Assembly (NCBI GenBank): GCA_964391595.1
Contig: CAYMMM010000023.1
Span: forward strand, 1-12,066
Reading direction: 5' to 3'
From: JADZGC01 sp964391595
GTDB lineage: Bacteria > Patescibacteriota > Saccharimonadia > CAILAD01 > GCA-016700035
Length of the DNA: 12,066 nucleotides
This document shows, in pieces, positions 1 through 6,187 of this stretch. The translations under genes and the position numbers were made by a program. Each line of letters opens with the position of its first letter. Positions within the stretch are counted from its first letter, which is position 1. The notes under the pieces are model-generated. The model was given only the letters and a program-made list of their open reading frames with translations. It was not told the origin of the DNA and searched no databases.

Positions 1-48
1 CAGGTTCTCATCCTGGTAACCGGAGTTCGACTCTCCGTGGGATCACCA
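1..48 (+). tRNA. tRNA-Glu (anticodon CTC), 3' part
   Basis: The window opens inside the anticodon stem. The loop at 5-11 is TTCTCAT, which puts CTC at 7-9 and reads GAG (Glu). The stem closes at 12-16 and a four-base variable region follows. A perfect 5-bp T stem (21-25 with 33-37) encloses the loop TTCGACT at 26-32. The 3' acceptor strand is at 38-44, the discriminator A at 45 and an encoded CCA at 46-48. The 5' half (acceptor 5' strand, D arm) lies outside the window, so acceptor pairing cannot be checked. The pattern around the anticodon and T arm resembles bacterial tRNA-Glu. Confidence 0.88.
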
Positions 49-56
49 AGGTAAGT

Positions 57-83
57 CGCTCATCTTATATGGATGGGCGTTTT
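57..83 (+). terminator. Intrinsic terminator behind tRNA-Glu
   Basis: An 8-bp hairpin (57-64 with 72-79, one T-G pair, 7-base loop) is followed by TTTT at 80-83. It begins nine bases after the tRNA CCA and ends tRNA transcription before the next gene's promoter. Confidence 0.7.
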
Positions 84-116
84 GCTTTGGAATCGCTCAT
101 TTCTGCAGCTCAGTTT

Positions 117-144
117 TGGTATAGTATACCGCTTATGGCATAAT
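117..144 (+). promoter_or_regulatory. Probable promoter with overlapping 13-base palindrome
   Basis: A -35-like TTGGTA (117-122), a 16-base spacer and a -10-like CATAAT (139-144) end eight bases before the ATG at 153. Transcription would then start at or next to the start codon. No Shine-Dalgarno is visible. An odd palindrome, GGTATAGTATACC (118-130), overlaps the -35 and could be an operator. The TATAGT inside it is an alternative -10, which would give a leader of about 20 bases. The assignment is inferred from sequence only. Confidence 0.45.
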
Positions 145-152
145 TATATGTA

Positions 153-2945
153 ATGAATATAGTGCGTACAAAAGCAGAAGCACAAGCAATGCTTAAGCAA
201 AATAAGATAACTTGGCTGCGATTTGCTGCTCTTTCGCTTGTCATGCTAACCCTCACGACACTTGGCGTAGTCTTACATGACCATGGCTCCGCGCAAGCTG
301 CTGGTGAGCTGACGATTACATTCCCGCAGCGCAGCATCGGATTACACCCAACGACTGCAACGCGTACTATCCGCGATCAAGCTGATACCGGCTTACAATC
401 CGGAGGAGACTTCACTATACCGTACATTCAGACTGAAACCACATTCACTCCCGAAGTAACGGTAGATAGTGGGTCTGTCCCTGTAGATGGAGGCATCAAG
501 TTCGTACTCAATGAAGGGCAGGGAAACGAGCGAGTTCTCTATGATATGTCTGGCACCGGACCTTACTCAGTGAGCTTCGAAGCTCTCGATCGTGGTACGT
601 ATACACTTGATACGTATGTCGTGAATGGAAGTAATGTTGTGCAGGTTGGCGCAGGGAAGCATGACACCATGACCGGCATAGGTATCGGTGATATTATCGC
701 GGTAATCGGCGACTCGACAACCGCTGGCTTACCGTATGACCTGGATCCGGTATACAACTGGACTCAAGCAGGTGTCGGCGAGCTATCTGATGATAACCGT
801 AACTTTGCTCAACAGGATCCAAACGACGGGCTTTACTACTTGAGTTTCACAAAGGAGCTGAATAACACGCTGTCGCAAAACTATGGCTACCCGGTATTCA
901 TAATGAATGAGGGTATTGGGGCTATTGAGACCGGAGGGTATTCGCAATATATGCAGAATTCAAATGACTTCCAATCTCGTATGACATCCCTTAAGCCAAC
1001 TAAATGGGTAATCCATCTTGGGATAAATGATGTACGAGGTGACAATCTTGCTCCTGGCTATATAGCTGGAGTTGAGAGTATGGTCGATGAGATTATAGCT
1101 TCATACGATGCGCGTCCGGCTGACATCTTGATCGCAAAGCCGATGTTCATCCAAGAGGACCAGGTACACTCTGACATCCAAGCAACGTATGCTACAGCAA
1201 TTGATGCGCTCGTTGCAGAAAGGGGGCTGTCTTTAGGGCCAGACTACTACCATGATTTTGCTGAGCGATATAATGACTTTTATTCGGCAACATATCATCC
1301 TAATCAGGCGGGCTATCAGGAGATGGGGCGTTTGCTTGGGTTGTCCCTCGCAGCTCCAGCCAATGTACAGGGGATACAAGATGGTACTGACTTCACGATT
1401 TCTTGGGACGACCTGTCGCTGCAGCACCCTGAGGTCGCAGGGTATCGCATTAAGTACGGTACAGAGCCAGGGGTGTATTCACAGACAGTAGACGTAGGTG
1501 ATGTTACGCAAGGCACGATTTCTGTCGAGCAAGGGCAGATTTACTACTATACCGTTGAGGCGTATTACAGTGGGGTTAGCGCCAACTACAATGGAGACCC
1601 ATATACGATCGTTGCAAACTCAACTGAAGCACATGAGCAGCAGCTCTTCGTTGACGGCGTACCGAGTAAGCCACTGAATGTGGTCGCAGAGGTGGGTGTG
1701 CAGTATGCAACAATTAGTTTTGACCCACCTGCAAGCGATGGAGCACGAGTAATCACGAGCTATACGGTCACCTCGATACCGGATGGTATCACAGAGACCG
1801 GAACCGGAAGCCCGATCGTAATAGACGGACTGACGAGTGGTGTCGAGTACACCTTTACAGTACGTGCCACAAATAGCGCTGGCGATAGTCCTGAATCAGA
1901 TGCTTCGAATGCCGTAACGCCTCCAATTACTACAGACCTTTCTGTTGACTTGAGTCTCGATAATCCCGAGGATGTTTTACCTGGCAATACGGTCAGCTTT
2001 ACTGCGCGAATTACGAATGAAGGAGTGGATGACCTGGACTTAAGCGCGTTTAATGATTCGGTGATGTCGCCACTGCTGTCAGTATTTGTGCCGGCGAATG
2101 ATTTGGTATTCACTGGTGTCACCGCAGACAATGCTTCGTGTGAACCTGGAGATCTTATCGCCGATAGCCCATATGCCGCATATTTCCCAAACCATACTGA
2201 CTACAGCACGATAGGCTGCATTTTTACTGGAGATACCACAATTCTACAGACTGGCGAAAGCTATGTAATGCGGTTTGATTTCGAAGTGCTAGAAACGGTT
2301 GGTGATAGTTTTAGTATGTATGCAATGAATACTAATGTAACTCGCGATCCAGATATGCCAGAGATAAATGGGGTGTACATGGGTGGGCCAGATTTTCTAG
2401 ATGGCTTTTTGGCGACAAACATCAATAACGTGGCGAGCTACACATACCCGCAGGTACCATTTGTAGATGCTAATGGTGACAGTATCGATGATAATGCACA
2501 ACCCTATGTCGGGAGTTTTACAAATGACGTGACTGGAAAGCTCGTCGCGATTGATCTGACTTCAGACTGTTCGTTGACTGAATCAAGCTTGCAGCAAGAA
2601 GCTGATCTAGGTACTCAAGATGCGGCTTATGCCTATCCAAATGGTCTCGTAGGATTCAGCGCGGCCTGTACATCTTCTGAAATTACCGTCACGCATTATT
2701 ATTACGATGTAACGGGTGAGTGGGTGCTTCGTAAGCACAACCCTGGGGCGAGCAGTTTCTTCGATGTGTCGGATGCGAGCTATGATCAGATTACGATTGA
2801 TGGTCATTCGGTGTTACGTGTGAGGTATGTCGTAGAAGATAATGGGGTGCTAGATCTGGATCCTGCCGATGGGGTAATTACTGATCCTGTCGGTTTGGGT
2901 CTGCTCCAGGTGGCGGCGCCAGCTACAGGAGTGAAGCACAAATAA
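153..2945 (+). CDS. Secreted SGNH/GDSL hydrolase with two Fn3 domains and choice-of-anchor-U-like C-terminus
   Basis: This 930-residue exported protein is probably an esterase or carbohydrate deacetylase. A basic N-terminus and hydrophobic stretch (about 22-41) ending near AQAAG (48-51) look like a long signal peptide. Residues 60-170 form a beta-rich domain I cannot name. The SGNH domain (about 175-400) has GDSTT (186-190, nucleophile Ser188), a NEGIGAIETGG block (252-262), GIND (290-293) and YHPN (381-384, His382). The usual Asp three residues before the His is Ala379. Two fibronectin type III-like domains follow (about 402-490 and 504-590), then a DUF11-like beta domain (about 593-735) and a calcium-loop-like DANGDSIDD (772-780). 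Residues 785-914 resemble the choice-of-anchor U domain, ending DPVGLG. The protein ends in APATG plus four residues, with no membrane helix. The stop overlaps the next gene's start. Substrate unknown. Confidence 0.85.
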   Translation: MNIVRTKAEAQAMLKQNKITWLRFAALSLVMLTLTTLGVVLHDHGSAQAAGELTITFPQRSIGLHPTTATRTIRDQADTGLQSGGDFTIPYIQTETTFTPEVTVDSGSVPVDGGIKFVLNEGQGNERVLYDMSGTGPYSVSFEALDRGTYTLDTYVVNGSNVVQVGAGKHDTMTGIGIGDIIAVIGDSTTAGLPYDLDPVYNWTQAGVGELSDDNRNFAQQDPNDGLYYLSFTKELNNTLSQNYGYPVFIMNEGIGAIETGGYSQYMQNSNDFQSRMTSLKPTKWVIHLGINDVRGDNLAPGYIAGVESMVDEIIASYDARPADILIAKPMFIQEDQVHSDIQATYATAIDALVAERGLSLGPDYYHDFAERYNDFYSATYHPNQAGYQEMGRLLGLSLAAPANVQGIQDGTDFTISWDDLSLQHPEVAGYRIKYGTEPGVYSQTVDVGDVTQGTISVEQGQIYYYTVEAYYSGVSANYNGDPYTIVANSTEAHEQQLFVDGVPSKPLNVVAEVGVQYATISFDPPASDGARVITSYTVTSIPDGITETGTGSPIVIDGLTSGVEYTFTVRATNSAGDSPESDASNAVTPPITTDLSVDLSLDNPEDVLPGNTVSFTARITNEGVDDLDLSAFNDSVMSPLLSVFVPANDLVFTGVTADNASCEPGDLIADSPYAAYFPNHTDYSTIGCIFTGDTTILQTGESYVMRFDFEVLETVGDSFSMYAMNTNVTRDPDMPEINGVYMGGPDFLDGFLATNINNVASYTYPQVPFVDANGDSIDDNAQPYVGSFTNDVTGKLVAIDLTSDCSLTESSLQQEADLGTQDAAYAYPNGLVGFSAACTSSEITVTHYYYDVTGEWVLRKHNPGASSFFDVSDASYDQITIDGHSVLRVRYVVEDNGVLDLDPADGVITDPVGLGLLQVAAPATGVKHK

Positions 2946-3391
2946 TGGCACGCACAAAGCAAACAAAGCCCATAATGCCACCATACACTCAGATACCTAT
3001 CTTTACATGGAAACGTGTCTGGAAGAGTCTGATTTTCTGGTCGCTGACAATTGGATGGCTGTGGCTTGTGGGCGTGTACGCAAAGGTGCCAGGTCTCTAT
3101 CAGCTTCTTCCTTATCTTGCAATACTGGCATGCATATATGAGGTTATCGTTAAGATTCCGTACGTCCTGTATGTGCGCGCAACAGGTAAAGTGCTGTTTA
3201 TCTTTTCAGGAAGTACGCCGATGCTGATATTGAGGGGACTCAGTGACGAGCTGATCCAATACAAGGGGACGAGCTATATCGGCCCATGGCGTAGTTTTTT
3301 GTTTATCATCGTGTTGGTCTTCTTCTTCTTATTCTTTGTGGTTGGTCCAACTGCGAATTTCTATGCGCATTATGTGATTCACGTGCAGTAG
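2945..3391 (+). CDS. Small three-helix membrane protein, translationally coupled to the hydrolase
   Basis: This 148-residue protein belongs to no family I recognise. A basic, proline-containing N-terminus (about 1-27) precedes three hydrophobic segments (about 28-46, 51-77 and 117-136). A basic and amphipathic stretch (78-116) lies between helices two and three. There is no Cys, signal peptidase site or catalytic motif. Its ATG overlaps the hydrolase stop as TAATG and there is no separate Shine-Dalgarno, so translation probably depends on ribosomes finishing the 930-residue protein. The tight coupling suggests the two products work together, for example with this one retaining, exporting or processing the secreted hydrolase. 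That role is inference from gene position alone. No clear terminator follows. Confidence 0.75.
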   Translation: MARTKQTKPIMPPYTQIPIFTWKRVWKSLIFWSLTIGWLWLVGVYAKVPGLYQLLPYLAILACIYEVIVKIPYVLYVRATGKVLFIFSGSTPMLILRGLSDELIQYKGTSYIGPWRSFLFIIVLVFFFLFFVVGPTANFYAHYVIHVQ

Positions 3392-3430
3392 ATCTCTCGA
3401 TAGCGCGACACTCGATCGACGTATAAAGTA

Positions 3431-3464
3431 TTGACAAAATACACCTATTAGTGTATAGTTGTCA
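3431..3464 (+). promoter_or_regulatory. Consensus promoter overlapped by nested dyad (likely operator)
   Basis: TTGACA (3431-3436), a 17-base spacer and TATAGT (3454-3459) form one of the best promoters in the window. Transcription should start near 3466. TACAC (3440-3444) and GTGTA (3451-3455) form an inverted repeat in the spacer reaching into the -10. TGACA (3432-3436) and TGTCA (3460-3464) form an outer pair with almost the same centre. A repressor bound there would block polymerase. The leader is about 60 bases, and GAGGT (3515-3519) can serve as Shine-Dalgarno for the ATG at 3526. Confidence 0.72.
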
Positions 3465-3525
3465 GGTTTGCCAAAAAAGGCGCCATTCCTCTCATATCCG
3501 AAAACTCTAGACACGAGGTCTCACC

Positions 3526-4238
3526 ATGAACCTTCAGAACCCACTCAAGTTCCTTCCGCTCCTCTCCGCACTATCCATCATGATTGGCGGCCTTCTCGGC
3601 TTCCAGTCGGCTGGTGCGCAGCAGGGCATCAGCTCCACCGCCATGATCCAGGGTCAGACGACCTGCACCGACGGTGGGGTGGTGGCTTCGGTCGATGTCG
3701 GCAACCCGTTGCCGGGCTTCACTGCCTACTACGACATCGGTCTGGGAGAAGATTTCCAGACCAGCGATGATCTCGCTCCCGGTCAGTGGTACCACTTCGA
3801 GTTTCTCCTGCCTCATCAGGAGTTCCTCGCGACTACCACGGATGCCTTCATGACGGCCTACCCGGACAACCCGGATGAGCCCGAAGATGTGCTGACAGTC
3901 CAGATTGCTTGGCCGGCGGTATCGTGCGGTCCGCACCCCACCATCGTGACCGAGACGGTTCCGACAACGGCTGCGGTGATCCAACCCGTACTCGAGTTGG
4001 AGACCACGACCAGCATGGAGCCCATCACCACGACGTCCTTGCCCGAAGTGGGTGGCGCTGACATCGAGATCATCGATGCCGCCACACTTGATCGGGTCGA
4101 GACGACAACCACCACCGCACTCGAGCCCACGGAGTACAGCACCGAGCCGCGTGATGAGCTGGCTTACACCGGATCCTCGCGTCTCAACTCGGTCTTCCTG
4201 TTCTTCGGACTCGGGCTGGCGCTCATCGGTATCAGCGT
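3526..4238 (+). CDS. Secreted LAYTG-type wall-anchored protein, 3' end lost in gap
   Basis: The 237 visible codons encode an apparent sortase substrate. A signal peptide (residues 1 to about 31, site near SAGA/QQ) leads to a compact extracellular domain (about 35-134) with two Cys (47 and 134) that could form a disulfide. A Thr/Pro/Glu-rich stalk with TTTTT-type runs (about 142-210) follows. LAYTG (212-216) comes next, then a hydrophobic helix from about 221 into the gap. A LAxTG motif is typical of class E sortase substrates, mostly known from actinobacteria. The basic tail expected after the helix is missing, so little coding sequence is probably lost. I cannot assign a function to the globular domain. 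The gene is GC-richer than its left neighbours (35 of 60 bases at 3541-3600, against 29 of 60 at 421-480) and mostly uses TTC, AAC and AAG. It has its own promoter and Shine-Dalgarno. Confidence 0.8.
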
Positions 4239-4338
4239 NNNNNNNNNNNNNNNNNNNNNNNNNNNNNNNNNNNNNNNNNNNNNNNNNNNNNNNNNNNNNN
4301 NNNNNNNNNNNNNNNNNNNNNNNNNNNNNNNNNNNNNN
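4239..4338. other. Assembly gap (100 N)
   Basis: There are exactly 100 unknown bases, the usual placeholder for a scaffold join of unknown length. The left contig ends inside the LAYTG protein's membrane helix. The right contig starts 11 bases beyond the GH6 stop codon. Order and distance across the join are not shown by the sequence. Confidence 0.97.
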
Positions 4339-4349
4339 TTTACTGACGA

Positions 4350-5369
4350 CTACCAGTGTGCGTTGAGAGCAAGCTCGATCGCGTACTGGGGCCAGAAGTC
4401 ACCCGAGGTGGGTCCGCCATGGCAGTTGGTCGCGTCATCGCCCGCTTTGCCATCTGATTCTCCGGGGATTTTGATCCACAGATACGCGTCGACAGCAGGG
4501 TTGTTGGTGATCGCATGTGGTGGTTCGCCGAGGGCACGCCCAGCAGGGTTACACCAGTCGTTTCCTCCTGGTACAGCTCCATTACCGTTGCGACTGGTGT
4601 CGATGACGGATGGCCGGCCGGTTGCGTCATACAGCGTCTGAGCATAGTCGAGTGCTGTTGGTGTATCGTAGAAGTTCGACACATTGATCGCGAATCCGCG
4701 CAAGCTATCGAGCTTGAATCGCTTCAGGCGACGGATCATCTCTTGTGGCGTGCCCCAGCCGGGGTTGCCTGCGTCAAGGTAGACGGCGTGGTTGCTGTCG
4801 CTCAAACGGTCGATGGCGTACTGGAGCTGCGTGATCCGGTCTTGACTGAGGTCGCGAGTCGGGCAATCCCAACTTGCAACAGCATCCGGCTCGAGGATGA
4901 GGACAGCAGGCGATGCACCAAGTCCGGCAACGACTCCATCGATCCAATGCCGATACTGCGCACTGCCATCTGCACCTCCACCTGCATCTGCGCTGTCGCA
5001 ATCCCGATTGGGGATGTTGTACAGGACGAAGATGGGTACGGCTTGTGCTGCTTCGGCGTTCTCACGCCATGAGCGAATAGATGCGGTGATGTCGACATCC
5101 CAGTCGCCGAACCAGATTGCCCATGGTTGCTTGCCGATCTTGTGCAGGGCGATGCTTTCGCGGGAATTGTCGGGATAGCTCTTGGCAGCCTGCATGGCGA
5201 CGTCATTCGGGTCGTCATAGATCGCTCGCTCGATGAAGAGGTTGGCGGAACGAACAGGTACATCATCGCCCTGAGAGCTGTTCGCCAATCCAATGCCAAT
5301 CAGGACGGTGGTAACGATCAATGTCAGCAGGGCGATGATGCCCGGCGTTGGTGGAGTGGGATCATCCAT
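4350..5369 (-). CDS. Membrane-anchored glycoside hydrolase family 6 cellulase
   Basis: This 339-residue protein is a GH6 endoglucanase or cellobiohydrolase, hydrolysing beta-1,4-glucan with inversion. Both family signatures are present: YNIPNRDC (117-124) with Asp123, and LILEPDAVA (157-165) with Asp162. These match the Asp175 and catalytic acid Asp221 of Trichoderma Cel6A. LWIKIPGESDG (297-307) carries Asp306, the equivalent of Asp401. The WFGDWD stretch (86-91) is also typical. The catalytic domain fills about 40-339, with no carbohydrate-binding module or linker. A hydrophobic segment (about 10-30) serves as signal peptide or uncleaved anchor. Its n-region, MDDPTPPTPG, is acidic with no Lys or Arg, which is unusual. 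An in-frame TGA lies six bases before the ATG, so the start cannot be further upstream. The gene is GC-rich compared with crp upstream and has its own promoter. The stop is 11 bases from the gap. Confidence 0.93.
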   Translation of the reverse strand: MDDPTPPTPGIIALLTLIVTTVLIGIGLANSSQGDDVPVRSANLFIERAIYDDPNDVAMQAAKSYPDNSRESIALHKIGKQPWAIWFGDWDVDITASIRSWRENAEAAQAVPIFVLYNIPNRDCDSADAGGGADGSAQYRHWIDGVVAGLGASPAVLILEPDAVASWDCPTRDLSQDRITQLQYAIDRLSDSNHAVYLDAGNPGWGTPQEMIRRLKRFKLDSLRGFAINVSNFYDTPTALDYAQTLYDATGRPSVIDTSRNGNGAVPGGNDWCNPAGRALGEPPHAITNNPAVDAYLWIKIPGESDGKAGDDATNCHGGPTSGDFWPQYAIELALNAHW

Positions 5370-5429
5370 GATTCATCCAGTCTAAATTGAGGTTCTGCCT
5401 GTCGCGTTTGCGGGCAGGGTAACGGCGTC

Positions 5430-5458
5430 ATACTACAACCGCAAAGGCAATAAGTCAA
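5430..5458 (-). promoter_or_regulatory. Promoter of the GH6 gene
   Basis: On the minus strand, TTGACT (5458-5453), a 17-base spacer and TAGTAT (5435-5430) form a near-consensus promoter. The -35 begins ten bases past the crp stop. Transcription should start near 5423, leaving a leader of about 54 bases. The leader contains a GC-rich imperfect hairpin (about 5395-5418) and only a weak GGATG-like Shine-Dalgarno. The promoter lets the cellulase be expressed apart from the regulator gene. Confidence 0.72.
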
Positions 5459-5467
5459 TGCCAGGTC

Positions 5468-6127
5468 TTAAATATCAGTAAACTCACGGAGTTTTTCGAG
5501 GCTGATTTCAAAGCCCGAGAGTCGATTACGAAATAGCCCAGATTTGGCTGGCTTAATTACACCAGCTTTTGTTAGTTGCCGAAGCTGGACAGTCATAGTC
5601 TCGCGTGTGGTCCCAACCATGCTTGCGAGCTGGGCGTGGCTGAGGGGGAAGGGGAGGGTAATGACTCCATCGCGAACTTCTGTGCCGAAGCGCTGGACGA
5701 GTAAGGCAAGATAATTGATAAGCTTGGTATCCGACTTGGCTTGCAAGATGTTGTCTAGCGTCTGGGCGAGCTCATCGTTGCGGGTCATTACATAGCGCAC
5801 GAGGTCAAGCAGCGTGGCAGGCTCCTTGGCGAGCGCCTTTGCAAGTGAATCTGACAGCCGAACCCTCAGTGTGCCATCAGTGAGCGCTTCAAAGTAGTGA
5901 CGATGCGAGTGATCATGAAAGAATGCTGCTTCGAGATTGATCACATCTCCTGGACCAAGGATCGAAATGAGCTTCTCGTCACCATCATCCGCGATCGAGT
6001 AGGCCTTAAGATAGCCATCGGTGATGAAGTACACATCCTTGTTCGTCTCATCCTGATGCAGGAGGACATCACCTTTGTGAAAAGGACGAGTAGGCTGAGA
6101 GTCAAAGAATGCTTTGAGGTGTTTCAT
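5468..6127 (-). CDS. Crp/Fnr-family transcriptional regulator
   Basis: This 219-residue regulator has the family's usual length. It has a cyclic-nucleotide-binding-type beta barrel (about 12-95, with FHKGDVLLHQDE at 16-27 and GPGDVINLEA at 58-67). A dimerisation helix follows (about 105-132), then a winged helix-turn-helix (about 160-205). LSHAQLASMVG (162-172) leads to the recognition helix TTRETMTVQLRQL (173-185). There is no Cys, so it is not an FNR-type iron-sulfur sensor. The classic cAMP-binding Arg-Ala pair is not evident. Where the ligand pocket cassette should lie there is instead HDHSHRH (71-77). The gene is divergent from the ABC exporter across 60 bases and lies upstream of the cellulase, so both are candidate targets. 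Its -10 is six bases from the ATG, suggesting leaderless mRNA. Ligand unknown. Confidence 0.9.
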   Translation of the reverse strand: MKHLKAFFDSQPTRPFHKGDVLLHQDETNKDVYFITDGYLKAYSIADDGDEKLISILGPGDVINLEAAFFHDHSHRHYFEALTDGTLRVRLSDSLAKALAKEPATLLDLVRYVMTRNDELAQTLDNILQAKSDTKLINYLALLVQRFGTEVRDGVITLPFPLSHAQLASMVGTTRETMTVQLRQLTKAGVIKPAKSGLFRNRLSGFEISLEKLREFTDI

Positions 6128-6133
6128 GGCTAT

Positions 6134-6139
6134 ATTGTA
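6134..6139 (-). promoter_or_regulatory. -10 element of the crp-family gene (leaderless)
   Basis: TACAAT on the minus strand lies six bases before the ATG at 6127, so the transcript should begin at or one or two bases from the start codon. No Shine-Dalgarno is possible. A -35 is not convincing and would overlap the divergent promoter region of the exporter. Confidence 0.55.
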
Positions 6140-6166
6140 GCAGTTATCCCTGGCAGTTTACGAACC

Positions 6167-6179
6167 TGTACCGTACAAT
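6167..6179 (+). promoter_or_regulatory. -10 element of the ABC exporter with overlapping palindrome
   Basis: TACAAT (6174-6179) lies eight bases before the ATG at 6188, again giving a leaderless or nearly leaderless mRNA. The palindrome TGTACCGTACA (6167-6177; 5-bp arms around one C) overlaps it and could be an operator. The -35 is weak (TGGCAG at 6151-6156). Confidence 0.5.
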
Positions 6180-6187
6180 AGACTGAT

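Noticed and set aside
2930..2950. A frameshift that would fuse the hydrolase to the membrane protein
   Set aside because: There is no slippery run, and TAATG is a standard coupling overlap. The downstream protein has its own plausible N-terminus before the first helix. A sequencing error cannot be fully excluded.
3392..3430. A terminator after the 148-residue gene, from the TCGAT/ATCGA repeats
   Set aside because: The stem is short, the loop is long and no T run follows.
3526..4641. One 371-residue protein reading through the gap
   Set aside because: The frame crosses 100 N of unknown true length. Beyond it the reading is antisense to the clear GH6 gene, so only 3526-4238 is kept.
4515..5072. 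A 185-residue plus-strand frame inside the cellulase
   Set aside because: It is antisense to a protein with all GH6 signatures and has no initiation signals. It is a shadow of a GC-rich gene.
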